Assembly (NCBI GenBank): GCA_028821475.1
Contig: JAPPGB010000106.1
Location: 37,946 to 82,572 of the forward strand
Direction: 5' to 3'
DNA: 44,627 bases
DNA from: Spirochaetaceae bacterium
GTDB lineage: Bacteria > Spirochaetota > Spirochaetia > SZUA-6 > Bin103
This document shows positions 8,309-16,811 of the stretch, piece after piece. The notes under the pieces are model-generated. The model worked only from the letters and a program-made list of their open reading frames with translations, did not search any database and was not told the origin of the DNA. Position 1 is the stretch's first letter. Every line of letters starts with the position of its first letter. Position numbers and translations under genes: made by a program.

Positions 8309-9165
8309 CCGACCTGGTACTCGCGCCGCTCGCGTACCCGTTCGTCGTGCGGGCGCTGCTGGCCGTCACCATGGTGGCGTCGGTGTGCGCCCTGGTCGGC
8401 ACCTTCGCTGTCCTGCGCGGCATGTCCTACATCGGCAGCGCCCTGGCCCACTCGCTGGTCCCCGGCATCGCGATCGGCTACCTGCTGGGCGGCGCCGATC
8501 GTGACCGCCTGTTCTGGTGGGCCACGGCGACCGCGATCCTCGCCTCCCTGGGCATGGCCACGCTGGTGCACCGCGCCCGCGTCGGCGAGGACGCCGCGGT
8601 GGGGGTGGTGTACGCCGGCATGTTCGCGCTCGGCATCGCGGTCATCTCCACCGCCCGCAGCTTCGCGGTCGACCTGATCCACTTTCTGTTCGGCAACGTG
8701 CTCGCAATCACCGGCGCCGACCTGATCCGCATAGCGGCGACATCGTTCCTCATCGCCATGGTCATCCTGCTGCTCTACAAGGAACTGGTCCTGGTGACCT
8801 TCGACCCGGTGTTCGCCGCCTCGCTGCGGCTGCGCCGCACCCTGCTCACCTACCTGCAGTACCTGCTGATCGCCCTCGCCATCGTGGTTGCCCTGCAGAC
8901 CATCGGCATCGCGCTGGTGGTGACCCTGATGGTGGCGCCGGCCGCCGCCGCGCTGCAGATCACGCGCCGATTTCGCCATACGGTGCTGGTTGCGGCAGCG
9001 ATCGGCATCGTCTCGGGCGTCGCCGGGCTGTATCTCTCCTACTATTTCAACATCGCGTCCGGCGCGGCCGTTGCCTTGGTGTGCGTGGCGCTGTTCCTGC
9101 TGGTGACCGCCTCGGCGCGGCTGGCGGGGAGAGTTCCGGCGGCGGCTGGCCCTGGTGCCGGATGA
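8305..9165 (+). CDS. znuB: ZnuB-like permease of metal ABC transporter
   Basis: A 286-residue integral membrane protein of the ABC-3 family, with about eight or nine hydrophobic segments. Family signatures include the early GTFAVLRGMSYIGSALAHSLVPGIAIGY and later LVVTLMVAPAAAALQ. It forms the channel for the metal captured by the upstream binding protein. Its ATG overlaps the znuC stop codon in an ATGA, so translation is probably coupled. It ends 73 bp before the convergent dehydratase gene; no T-tract terminator is seen between them. Confidence 0.92.
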   Translation: MTDLVLAPLAYPFVVRALLAVTMVASVCALVGTFAVLRGMSYIGSALAHSLVPGIAIGYLLGGADRDRLFWWATATAILASLGMATLVHRARVGEDAAVGVVYAGMFALGIAVISTARSFAVDLIHFLFGNVLAITGADLIRIAATSFLIAMVILLLYKELVLVTFDPVFAASLRLRRTLLTYLQYLLIALAIVVALQTIGIALVVTLMVAPAAAALQITRRFRHTVLVAAAIGIVSGVAGLYLSYYFNIASGAAVALVCVALFLLVTASARLAGRVPAAAGPGAG

Positions 9166-9238
9166 AACCTGTTCGCTACCCGACACGAGCCGCCCGCCGT
9201 GGGTCGCCTGCCAAGCCGAGGGGGCCGAGGTACCGAGG

Positions 9239-10453
9239 TCAGAAGGGCCGGCTGGTACCGTCGGCGAGGCGCGGCACCGGGCGCAGGCTCGCGGTGGCGT
9301 CGCAGGGGAAGCGGGCGGCGAGGCGCTCGTCCATCTCGATGCCCCAGCCCGGGCGCTCGTTGACGTCTACCGCTCCGGCGCGCACCGCGGGGATGCCGGG
9401 GAACAGGTCCTCCTCGGCGGGGGCGCGGAATGACCACTCCTGGATGCCGAAGTTGGGCACGTGCAGGTCCAGGTGCACGTTGGCGGCCATGCCGACCGGC
9501 GACACGTCGCGCGGGCCGTGCCAGGCGGTGCGCACCCCGAACGCGGCGCACAGGTTGGCGAGCCGGAGCGCCGCGGTGATGCCGCCGTAGGTGGACACGT
9601 GCACGCGCACGTAGTCGATCAGCCGCCCGGTGACCAGCGGCTCCACCTCCAGGGGATGCACGAACAGCTCGCTCATCGCCAGCGGCACCGCGCACTGGGC
9701 ACGCAGCATGCGGTAGTAGCCGAGGTCCTCCGGCGCCAGCGCGTCCTCCAGGAAGAACAGCCGGTAGGGTTCCAGCGCCTTGGCCAGCCGCGCCGCGTCG
9801 ACCGGCGCCAGCCGCTCGTGAATGTCGTACAGCAGTTCCGCCTCCGCCGGCAGCCCGCCGCGCACCGTCTCGAACAGCTCCGGCACCCGGCGCAGCTTCT
9901 CGCCGGGATCGAAGAAGATGGAGCCGGTCCCGCCGGCATCGGAGAAGGCCCCCGCTGCGCTGCTGGCCGACCCTGCGCCGACCCCGACGTAGCCGCCGAG
10001 CTGGCAGCGGATGTGGCGGAAGCCCTGCTCCCAGTAGCCGAGCGCCTGGTCCAGCACCTCGGCCGGCTCGTTGCCGTTGGCGTGCACGTAGACCGCCGCC
10101 GTGCCGCGGCTGCGCCCGCCCCAGAGCTGGTAGCAGGGCAGCCCGGCAGCCTTGCCCTTGATGTCCCAGAGCGCCATCTCCACGGCGCTCACGGCGTTGT
10201 TCAGCACCGGCCCGTTGCGCCAGTAGCCGTCGTGCATGGCGCTGTGCCAGAAATCGGTAATCGCTTCGGCGTCGCGCCCGATCGCGAACGGCTTCAGGTG
10301 CCGCTCGATCGCCGCCTCCACGGCCCGGAAGCGCTGCGTGAAGGTGCCGCAGCCCCACCCGTGCAGCCCCGGCTGATCGGTCACCACCTTGGCCACCACC
10401 AGCGGAACCCCGGCCGGCTGCACGGCGTAGGTAACCACGTCGGTAATCCTCAT
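9239..10453 (-). CDS. Enolase-superfamily acid-sugar dehydratase (ManD/RspA subgroup)
   Basis: A 404-residue mandelate racemase/muconate lactonising enzyme family member. Mg2+ ligands are Asp210 (LLYDIHER), Glu236 (FFLEDAL) and Glu262 (AMSELF). His212 in the DIHER motif, His312 (AWHGPRD) and Glu339 (FGIQEW) match the residues and spacing of the D-mannonate dehydratase subgroup. YWRNGPV and SAVEMALWDIKGKAA are typical of RspA/ManD proteins. It probably dehydrates a hexonate such as D-mannonate or D-gluconate, but some subgroup members have little activity. The start at 10453 is the ATG of MRITDVVTY; the frame continues to 11044, but that part is antisense to nothing real and overlaps the upstream gene. 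Only 5 bp separate it from the AAA/PD-(D/E)XK gene, so they may share a transcript. Confidence 0.88.
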   Translation of the reverse strand: MRITDVVTYAVQPAGVPLVVAKVVTDQPGLHGWGCGTFTQRFRAVEAAIERHLKPFAIGRDAEAITDFWHSAMHDGYWRNGPVLNNAVSAVEMALWDIKGKAAGLPCYQLWGGRSRGTAAVYVHANGNEPAEVLDQALGYWEQGFRHIRCQLGGYVGVGAGSASSAAGAFSDAGGTGSIFFDPGEKLRRVPELFETVRGGLPAEAELLYDIHERLAPVDAARLAKALEPYRLFFLEDALAPEDLGYYRMLRAQCAVPLAMSELFVHPLEVEPLVTGRLIDYVRVHVSTYGGITAALRLANLCAAFGVRTAWHGPRDVSPVGMAANVHLDLHVPNFGIQEWSFRAPAEEDLFPGIPAVRAGAVDVNERPGWGIEMDERLAARFPCDATASLRPVPRLADGTSRPF

Positions 10454-10458
10454 GCTGG

Positions 10459-12255
10459 TCAGTCTACCTGTGCGCCGCCACAGTCGGCGGCCGCCACCTC
10501 TTCGCCGAACACCCGCTCCCAGCCGCGGAACACCAGCGCCACGCCCTTGAATTCCACGTCCGGGTGCTGCCGCGCCAGCCGTTCGTCCGCCAAGTATCGG
10601 CGCAACTGCGACACCGCCTCGGCAGCCGTCGCCGCCACCCGGGCCTCGGTCTCGGGACCGCGGCCGAGGTACTTCAACTCGATCACGAAGCCGTGCCGCA
10701 TGCCGGGATAGCGCGCCTCCAGCGGCACCAGCACGATGTCCGCGTAGCCCTTCGCCAGCTCTTGCTCCGTGTAGAACACGAAGTACTCCGATGCGCTCAG
10801 GTAGGCCGCGAGGAATCCTTGCAGAACCTTTTCTCCCTGGATGTAGTCGCGGATGCCGGTGTGCTTCGCCACCGCCACGCACAGCCGCTCGACGGCCGGC
10901 CGCCAGTCCCCTTCCAGCGCCATCCCCCGCGTGAGCCGGTCGAACTCGACAAGGTCCAGCGAGAACACTCCCACGTCGCGGTAGGCGTCGCGCAGGTAGC
11001 CGTACGTGAGCCGCCGCACGGTCTGGTTGGGGATGCTCAGACACGGCACGCCGGCGACCACGTCGCGGATGCTCAGCAGGCCGAAGTAGTGCAGCAGAGA
11101 GACGAAATTCTCCCGATCCGTCAGCCGCGCCAGCGGGAAGCTCTCCACGATCTCACTGTGCGCCCGTCCTTCGGCGATCACGTGGCGCAGCAGATCGAAG
11201 TTGCCGTTCAACCGCCGTCCGGTCAGCAGCAGGTGGCGCAGCTTGCCGTAGTCGATGCGCACGTTGCTATCGATCAGGTTGTCGGGACCGCGTTTGTTGG
11301 GAACCGAGTGCTTCACGTAGTGGAGCACCATGTCCGTGTTGTAGACGATTCCCTGCGCGGTCTTCGCGAACCGGTAGCCATTGTACCACTCGCGCATGGT
11401 GGCCAGCGCCGTCTCGACGTCCTGGTCGAACACGCCCAGGTCCCGGTACGTCTCCACGATGCGCAGCACCTCGTCCTCGGTGAAGCCGAGCAGCTCGTTG
11501 AACTCGGGCCGCAGGCTCAGGTTGGCGCCGATGTTGAATCCGCTGGTCACGTCGTCCATGGTCACCGGCGAGACGCCGGTGACGAACAGCCGCTCCACGC
11601 TGCCGTTCTCGGTGCCCGCCTTGAGCGCCGCGAAGAAGCTGCGGTAGAAGCCGCCGCCGTGGTTGAACTCGTAGTACGCCTCCGCTCCCTCGCCGGCGAG
11701 GATGTTGTTGGCGAAATTGTCGTACTCGTCGATCAGCACGTACAGCGGAATCCCCTCCCGCCGGGCGTGCAGGAACAACTCGTCGAACTGGCCGTTGACG
11801 GTGGACTGTGCCTGGATGCGGCGGACCACCGCATCGGGAAACAGGTCGGGATTGTCCTCCACGGCATCGCGAACGTGCCGCCGGCAGTACTCGTCGAACT
11901 CGCGTTCCAGCTTCGCCGGGTCGCTGCCGAAGGTGGAGAAGTTGAACCGCACCACCACGTAGCGGGCGCGGTTCGGGGTCGGCTGGCGGTAGATGTCCAG
12001 GCCGCCGAACACCCGTTCGAATTCGTCCGCCTGGTTGCGGTCGTAGTAGCTCTCCAGCAGCGACAGCCAGCAGGTCTTGCCGAACCGCCGCGGGCGGATG
12101 AAGAACACGAACCGCTCCTGCTCGAGCGTATGCAGGAAGCGCGTCTTGTCGACATACAGGCAACCCTCCAGCCGGATGCCCTTGAAGTAGGCGCGCCCGT
12201 AGGGAATCGCAGGGAACGGCGGGAGCTGATAGGGCGTGCTCTCCGGCGAGGGCAT
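10459..12255 (-). CDS. AAA-ATPase-like protein with C-terminal PD-(D/E)XK nuclease domain
   Basis: A 598-residue protein of the family pairing an AAA-ATPase-like domain with a PDDEXK_9 (DUF1703) domain. Near the N-terminus YVDKTRFLHTLE leads to a P-loop RRFGKTCWLS (about residue 57). YVLIDEYDNF is the Walker B (about residue 171), followed by TGVSPVTMDDVTSGFN. The C-terminal nuclease-like core is GYADIVLVPLEA (Asp) and HGFVIELKYL (E-x-K). These proteins are abundant in spirochaetes and Bacteroidetes; a role in DNA transactions or defence has been suggested, but the function is not established. It starts at the ATG at 12255. Upstream lies an inverted repeat (12272-12298). Confidence 0.88.
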   Translation of the reverse strand: MPSPESTPYQLPPFPAIPYGRAYFKGIRLEGCLYVDKTRFLHTLEQERFVFFIRPRRFGKTCWLSLLESYYDRNQADEFERVFGGLDIYRQPTPNRARYVVVRFNFSTFGSDPAKLEREFDEYCRRHVRDAVEDNPDLFPDAVVRRIQAQSTVNGQFDELFLHARREGIPLYVLIDEYDNFANNILAGEGAEAYYEFNHGGGFYRSFFAALKAGTENGSVERLFVTGVSPVTMDDVTSGFNIGANLSLRPEFNELLGFTEDEVLRIVETYRDLGVFDQDVETALATMREWYNGYRFAKTAQGIVYNTDMVLHYVKHSVPNKRGPDNLIDSNVRIDYGKLRHLLLTGRRLNGNFDLLRHVIAEGRAHSEIVESFPLARLTDRENFVSLLHYFGLLSIRDVVAGVPCLSIPNQTVRRLTYGYLRDAYRDVGVFSLDLVEFDRLTRGMALEGDWRPAVERLCVAVAKHTGIRDYIQGEKVLQGFLAAYLSASEYFVFYTEQELAKGYADIVLVPLEARYPGMRHGFVIELKYLGRGPETEARVAATAAEAVSQLRRYLADERLARQHPDVEFKGVALVFRGWERVFGEEVAAADCGGAQVD

Positions 12256-12271
12256 ACGTGCATCCTATCAG

Positions 12272-12298
12272 ACGGTACGCCGATTCGTGGTGTACCGT
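12272..12298. promoter_or_regulatory. Inverted repeat upstream of the AAA/PD-(D/E)XK gene
   Basis: ACGGTAC (12272-12278) and GTACCGT (12292-12298) form a perfect 7-bp inverted repeat with a 13-bp centre, 17 bp upstream of the ATG at 12255. It could be an operator or a small hairpin. The rest of the 166-bp gap to 12421 shows no gene. Confidence 0.4.
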
Positions 12299-12421
12299 TT
12301 CAACGTGTTGGGTGATGCCCTGCGGGACCTGCTCGACCCGAGGCTCCCGGGGCGGGGGCGGTCGCCTCGCCGCCGGCGGCGCCACGACGGTGCAGGAAGC
12401 AGCGGTACGGGTCCGGCGGCG

Positions 12422-13009
12422 TCAGTGCTCCGCGGTCAGGGCGGCGAGTGTGCGCTCGCGGGTTCGCCGCGGGACTCCTGCGTTGCTCAGGGCGCGGGCG
12501 ACGAGACGCGTGTCGCAGCCGTGCGAGCGCAGGAAGGAGGCGAGCCGCTCGGAGCGGTCGCGGCGCCGGCGCAGGATCTCCGATGCCAGACGCAACTCCA
12601 GCCGGACCGCCGGCACGCGGTGTTCGCCGACCGGGACTTCCCGGAAGTGGCGCCACGGTCCGGCGCCGAGGGTCTCGGCCGTGTCGTGGGATACGTCGAC
12701 CTCCACCGTGCTGGCGCCCACCTCGACGCCCGCCACGTCGTAGTTGCAGTAGTACTGACGGTCTCCCGCGAGCCAGGCCGGCTCCTGCAACGCCGGGAAC
12801 CCGGCCATGGCGGCGGCGAACTGGTCGACCGCCTCGCGTTCCCGGCACAGGATGTCGATGTCGCGCACCGGCAGCGCCACCCCCTGCAGCAGTGCCGCCG
12901 CCGTCCCCACCAGCCGGTACGGAAACTTCGGCTCCCACACCGCCAAGATCTGGCTGAGGGTGTCTGACAGCCGCTTCCGCGTCACCACGGGCTTGTTCTC
13001 GGTGGTCAT
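12422..13009 (-). CDS. Nucleotidyltransferase-superfamily protein
   Basis: A 195-residue protein with a minimal nucleotidyltransferase fold: RLVGTAAALLQG followed by PVRDIDILC (the D-x-D metal pair) near residues 35-55, then WLAGDRQYYCNYDVAGVEVG and EVDVSHDTAE supplying a possible third acidic residue. The second half is Arg/Leu-rich helical (LASEILRRRRDRSERLASFL). It may be a substrate-specific nucleotidyltransferase or a MNT/AbiEii-type toxin-like protein; no HEPN or antitoxin partner is adjacent. The ATG at 13009 overlaps the stop of the upstream amidohydrolase remnant as ATGA, and AAGGAG is directly against the ATG. Translation is therefore probably coupled to that remnant. Confidence 0.68.
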   Translation of the reverse strand: MTTENKPVVTRKRLSDTLSQILAVWEPKFPYRLVGTAAALLQGVALPVRDIDILCREREAVDQFAAAMAGFPALQEPAWLAGDRQYYCNYDVAGVEVGASTVEVDVSHDTAETLGAGPWRHFREVPVGEHRVPAVRLELRLASEILRRRRDRSERLASFLRSHGCDTRLVARALSNAGVPRRTRERTLAALTAEH

Positions 13010-13179
13010 CTCCTTGTTACTCGTTGGCCGCGCGAGCCGTGCAGCGGCGGCTTGGATTGGGAGAAGGGACGCGACTCGCCGCGGTACCAGTGCTTCCACG
13101 GCAGCGGCAGGTATTTGCGCAGCTCCTCGGGGTCGCGCGGATAGACGTGCACGTCGCAGTCGATGATGGGATGTTCCAT
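13006..13179 (-). pseudogene. Amidohydrolase (amidohydrolase_2) 5' remnant
   Basis: Only the first 57 codons of an amidohydrolase-like gene remain. They start at the ATG at 13179 with IIDCDVHVYPRDPEEL, the N-terminal metal-binding DxH strand of the amidohydrolase_2 family, then LRKYLPLPWKHWYRG. After about residue 35 the sequence no longer resembles the family and stops at 13006. Full-length members have about 350-400 residues, so more than 300 codons are missing. The short frame is intact and ends in ATGA over the nucleotidyltransferase start, so it may now act as a translated leader for that gene. Confidence 0.7.
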
Positions 13180-13411
13180 GGGGTGAGTTCCACGCTTATC
13201 ATACCGTGCCGCCACCGCGTCGCTCGGGGCGGAGCAAGAGCGGAGAGGTGGCCTCATGGAGCGTAAAATGGTCGTTCTGCGCGCCGTCACCGGCGCAAAG
13301 CCGGCGGGCTGCCAGCGTGGTTCCGGGACATCGCGTTGACAAGCATGCTGCTCCCGCCAAGAATCGTTGATTGAAGCTGCCGTGAACGAAACTGACCTCC
13401 ATGAGCAGCCG

Positions 13412-14959
13412 ATGCGACCGAATATTCTGTTGATTGTGGCCGACGAACTGCGGGCCGATACGTTGTCGACGTACGGCAATCCCGTGTGTCAAACGCCCAA
13501 CCTGGACCGCATGGCGGCGACGGGGGTGCGGTTCGCCGACTGCGCCGTGACCCAGCCGACCTGTACGCCGAGCCGGGCGTCGATACTGACGGGGGCGTTT
13601 CCGTCCGTGCTGAAGACGCGCATGGTGGGCTGCCACACGCCGGACGATCCGCGCTTTCTCGGCCACGGCCTGCAGCGCGCCGGCTACCGGTGCGCGTCGG
13701 TCGGCAAGATCCACCTGGTGCCGCAGCGCGCCGAGCCGGAGGTGCTGCGCGCGGCCATGGCTCGTGAGGGGAGCGACGGCTACTACGGTTTCGCCGAGGT
13801 GGACCTGGTCAACGGCCACGGCGACGGCTGCTTCGGCCCCGACTACGAGGCGCATGCCGCGGCCATCGGCGTGGACCTGGATCAGGCGCGCGCTCAGCCG
13901 CGGGAGGGCGCACACCAACTGACGCCGGTGCTCGGACCGCACCGCTTCCGCCTGCCGGCGGAGCTGCACTCGTCGCACTACGTGGCGGACCGCACCATCG
14001 AGTTGCTCGAGTCCGTGCGCGCCGACGGGCGTCCGCTGTTCGCCCAGGTCAGCTTTCCCGACCCGCACCATCCGTTCACGGTTCCCGAGCCGTGGGCATC
14101 GGCGTACGACGCCGCCGCGGTGCCGGCGCCCGTTCCGCACGGCGGGCGGCACATGCCGTCGTGGTACGACTCGATTTTTCGCGGCGAAGCGTTGGACGTC
14201 GCCGAGTGGGAGGAACGTCCGCAGGGGCCGGGTATCGACCGCATCATCGGTACTCCGCCGCTGGACTACTCGCGGGTGGGCGAGGCGACCTGGCGTGCCG
14301 TGCGCGCCTCCTACTACGGCATGACCGCCTGCCTCGACCACCACGTCGGGCGTATTCTCGACCATCTCGAGGCCACCGGCATGGCCGACTCCACCGTCGT
14401 GGTGTTAGTCGCCGACCACGGCGACTACCTCGGCGACCACGGCTTCGTCGGCAAGGGCATGCACTTCGACTCCGCCCTGCGCGTGCCCCTGCTGGTGCAG
14501 GGTCCGGGCATCCTCGCCGGGCAGACCATCGAGCAGCCCGCCTCCACGCTCGACATCGCCGCTACGCTGTGGGACCTCGCCGGCGTGCCGGAACCGGCGG
14601 GAGTACAAGGCATCTCGTTCGCACCGGCGCTGCGCGGCACCGGTCGCTACCGGCGCACGGCCGCCCTGACCGAGAACGACGACGACATGATGCCGGCACG
14701 CATGCGCACGCTCACCACCGCCAGGTGGCGCCTGACCAAGTACACCGGCGGCGTGCACGGCGAGCTGTACGACCGCATCGAAGATCCCGCCGAAACGCAC
14801 AACCGCTACACCGACCGCGACTACGCCGGCACCCGGCGCGAACTGGAAGCAATGCTGTTCGAGGAAGTGCTGTGCGCCTGCGACTACGCCAATGCCCGCC
14901 GCCAACAGCCGGCACCGCCGCCCCGCCACTGGGTCGCCTCCCACCATCGAATCGCCTGA
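13412..14959 (+). CDS. Sulfatase (type I, formylglycine-dependent)
   Basis: A 515-residue arylsulfatase-superfamily enzyme. The N-terminal strand RPNILLIVADELRADTLSTYG gives the first metal-binding Asp. The activation motif C-T-P-S-R (TCTPSRASILTG, Cys about 51) is the site that is converted to formylglycine. The second metal site is VLVADHGDYLGDHG, and KGMHFDSALRVPLLVQGPG follows as usual. It hydrolyses sulfate esters, probably on a sulfated sugar. No signal peptide is visible, so it seems cytoplasmic. The frame opens at a TTG at 13367, but the ATG of MRPNILL (13412) is the natural family start. It is monocistronic; no anaerobic or FGE maturase is nearby. Decayed sequence follows it. Confidence 0.9.
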   Translation: MRPNILLIVADELRADTLSTYGNPVCQTPNLDRMAATGVRFADCAVTQPTCTPSRASILTGAFPSVLKTRMVGCHTPDDPRFLGHGLQRAGYRCASVGKIHLVPQRAEPEVLRAAMAREGSDGYYGFAEVDLVNGHGDGCFGPDYEAHAAAIGVDLDQARAQPREGAHQLTPVLGPHRFRLPAELHSSHYVADRTIELLESVRADGRPLFAQVSFPDPHHPFTVPEPWASAYDAAAVPAPVPHGGRHMPSWYDSIFRGEALDVAEWEERPQGPGIDRIIGTPPLDYSRVGEATWRAVRASYYGMTACLDHHVGRILDHLEATGMADSTVVVLVADHGDYLGDHGFVGKGMHFDSALRVPLLVQGPGILAGQTIEQPASTLDIAATLWDLAGVPEPAGVQGISFAPALRGTGRYRRTAALTENDDDMMPARMRTLTTARWRLTKYTGGVHGELYDRIEDPAETHNRYTDRDYAGTRRELEAMLFEEVLCACDYANARRQQPAPPPRHWVASHHRIA

Positions 14960-14992
14960 CTTTGCGCGGCTGCCGAGGGTGCGCACGCGGAC

Positions 14993-15303
14993 TCAGTAAC
15001 CGGCGGCGCGAATGAGCGCCGACGTCGCCTGAGCCAAGCGCGGTGCCTCGGTTCGCAAGTCGACGCTCAGCCGGCCAGGTGGGTACGGTCGGTCATCACC
15101 TCGGCTACTTGGCGCAAGTGCGCCGTGACCCGATCCGCTACGGCGAATCTCCACACATGATCGACACGGCCGGCAGCGTAACGACCTACCGGCCGAGCAG
15201 CGACGACCCGTATGGGTGTTGCCCGCCACCTGAGAACCCCTGGTTTGGTACAATCTCGCCAGGGAGCATAGGACAGTTGAGTCAAGTTATGCGGCCAGTT
15301 CAT
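14993..15303 (-). pseudogene. Unrecognised decayed coding remnant
   Basis: Two overlapping minus-strand frames (15303-15067 and 15253-14993) read as one broken protein end if a frameshift is allowed near 15070. VDHVWRFAVADRVTAHLRQVAEV in the first frame continues with LSVDLRTEAPRLAQATSALIRAAGY in the second. The helical, Ala/Arg/Leu-rich composition looks like real protein. I do not recognise the family, and no start is evident. Confidence 0.3.
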
Positions 15304-15308
15304 GGCCT

Positions 15309-15905
15309 TCAGAGCCGATCAATCTCGCGATCGAACGCCTCCACTTTGCGTGCAGGCGGTTGCTGCGCGGTGGATCGCCGTCGAACATCGCAGCCAGCAG
15401 GACGCAGCACGCACGCGTAGGGACGCTGGTAGCACAGCGCCACGCGGATGCCGCGCGCGGTGACCCGGTAGCGCGGGATGCGTTCGATCAGCCCGTGCAG
15501 CCGCAACCGCCGCAGGTCGTGGGCCATGCGGCCCGGCGACCAGTGCTCCGCAGAGACGCAAAGCAGCGGTGCCATCTGTACGCGCAACTGGCGATTCCCG
15601 AATCTCCGCGTAGCAGCCGGAACGTCAGCAACGCGCATAGCTACGCTTTCACCCGAGCACAGCCGAAGCGCGACGCGGCGCAACGCTGGCCGCCTTCGGG
15701 CGCCACCAGCGGCTGCTGCAGGTCATCGAACACCGCGCCTCCGATCTGGCAGTTGTGGCTGATACGTTGGACGCGCAACAGGCTTCGATTGTCGGAGAAC
15801 CCAGCTCTTTGAGCTGATCACGCAAGACAACGACAGCCGGCAACGCTGCCACACCGCCGGACGCGGCCGACGGCAAGGACCCGTGCACATGCCGGTTCAG
15901 CCTAT
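15309..15905 (-). pseudogene. Decayed winged-helix DNA-binding protein gene
   Basis: The C-terminal part reads well from 15683 to 15309: GNRQLRVQMAPLL, then SPGRMAHDLRRLRLHGLIERI and YRVTARGIRVALCYQRPYA. This is a winged-helix (MarR-like) DNA-binding segment. Upstream the homologous message moves between frames. In one frame it reads GGAVFDDLQQPLVAPEGGQR, then RVKA followed by an in-frame TAG and LCALLTFRLL. In another it reads LPAVVVLRDQLKELGSPTIEA. At least two frameshifts and one stop break the gene. It ends against the Nudix regulator gene and is probably not functional. Confidence 0.55.
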
Positions 15906-16726
15906 TGGGTCTGCTCGTCCTTCGTCGGCCGCGAACCGTCGTCGCTCTCGGACGGGTCATCGGGCGGCGCGGTCGGGTGCCTTCGTCTGGCGAGTGCTCG
16001 ATGCAACGGGACACCGGTGTGGTGGTCGCCGGCAACCGGCCCACGGACGGACCAGACTGCCGCGCGCCGTCCGCGCCGGGACCGGAATTGGGCAGCCGGC
16101 ATTCCCCGTTTCTCGAATGCGCCGCTCTCTTGGACGCTGCGCTGGAAGTTGCCCGGATCGAGACGCGTGTTCCACGCCGCCTCGTAGACGCGGCGCAGTT
16201 CGGCGATCGTGAATTCCGGTGGGCAGAACTTCGCCGCGAGGGCCGTGTACTCGAGCTTGGACCGCGTCCGCTCGACGGCGTCCCTCACAATGCGTTCGTG
16301 ATCGAACGCCAAGCGAACGCTACCTGACTCGATCTTCTCGAGCGGCACCAGGGTCGCGGCCACAGCATCCCCGCCGGCACGCGGCTCCGGCAGATCAGCG
16401 CAAATCGCCCAATAGGCGACCGTGACCACCCGCATGCGCGGGTCTCGGTCGGGAGCTCCGTAGCTCCCGAGTTGCTCCAGGTGCCAGGAACCTTCCCGCA
16501 GACCAGTCTCCTCGGCCAGCTCCCGCGCCGCAGCCTGACTCAGATCCTCGTCCGGCTTCACGAACCCACCCGGGAGGGCAAAGTCTCCCTTGAACGGGTC
16601 TTCCGCCCGCTTGACCAGCAACAACTGGAGGATCTCGGCCCGGATGGTGAACACCGCCACGTCGACGGTGACGGCAAACGGAGGAAAACCGCGAGAATCG
16701 TAGCCGGATGAGGTGCCAGGAGCCAT
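15902..16726 (-). CDS. NrtR-type Nudix-domain transcriptional regulator
   Basis: A 274-residue protein. Residues about 18-145 are a Nudix domain with a complete Nudix box at 54-76 (G-x5-E-x7-REL-x-EE-x-GL, containing GGFVKPDEDLSQAAAREL). The second half (LEYTALAAKFCPPEFTIAELRRVYEAAW) is the winged-helix module of the NrtR/COG4111 group, with RLDPGNFQRSVQESGAFEKRG ending the domain. NrtR proteins repress NAD-metabolism genes and sense ADP-ribose or related ligands. The last about 60 residues are an Arg/Pro-rich extension. It is divergent from the ARPP-1 gene across a region with two identical-arm palindromes, a strong sign that it regulates that promoter and its own. The intact Nudix box leaves catalysis possible. 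Confidence 0.85.
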   Translation of the reverse strand: MAPGTSSGYDSRGFPPFAVTVDVAVFTIRAEILQLLLVKRAEDPFKGDFALPGGFVKPDEDLSQAAARELAEETGLREGSWHLEQLGSYGAPDRDPRMRVVTVAYWAICADLPEPRAGGDAVAATLVPLEKIESGSVRLAFDHERIVRDAVERTRSKLEYTALAAKFCPPEFTIAELRRVYEAAWNTRLDPGNFQRSVQESGAFEKRGMPAAQFRSRRGRRAAVWSVRGPVAGDHHTGVPLHRALARRRHPTAPPDDPSESDDGSRPTKDEQTQ

Positions 16727-16738
16727 GAAGAAAAATAT

Positions 16739-16755
16739 ATTGTCGAGTTGACAAT
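16739..16755. promoter_or_regulatory. Operator palindrome 1 (ATTGTC-N5-GACAAT)
   Basis: A perfect 6-bp inverted repeat with a 5-bp centre, lying 12 bp upstream of the Nudix-regulator start codon and overlapping the -35 element of the divergent promoter. The same arms and spacing recur 36 bp away, which marks this as a regulator site. NrtR-type regulators bind palindromes of this size. Confidence 0.75.
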
Positions 16756-16776
16756 TTCAAGCAGCAGCCGTAATAT
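16748..16776 (+). promoter_or_regulatory. Sigma70-type promoter of the ARPP-1 gene
   Basis: TTGACA (16748-16753) and TAATAT (16771-16776) are separated by exactly 17 bp, a near-consensus housekeeping promoter. Transcription would start near 16783, inside operator 2. The -35 overlaps operator 1 and the -10 overlaps operator 2, so a bound repressor would block RNA polymerase. Confidence 0.7.
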
Positions 16777-16792
16777 TGTCCATTCGACAATA
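16774..16792. promoter_or_regulatory. Operator palindrome 2 (TATTGTC-N5-GACAATA)
   Basis: A perfect 7-bp inverted repeat with a 5-bp centre, sharing the ATTGTC/GACAAT arms of operator 1. It covers the -10 element and predicted start site of the ARPP-1 promoter. The centre-to-centre distance to operator 1 is 36 bp. Confidence 0.75.
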
Positions 16793-16811
16793 ATTTCCTG
16801 ATGGAGGTGCC

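Noticed and set aside
9239-11044. A 601-residue version of the enolase-superfamily protein
   Set aside because: The first 197 residues overlap the AAA/PD-(D/E)XK gene and have no family similarity; the active-site spacing fits the start at 10453.
10564-12315. A 583-codon plus-strand frame opposite the AAA/PD-(D/E)XK gene
   Set aside because: It has no motif or start signal, and the minus-strand protein has a P-loop, Walker B and nuclease residues.
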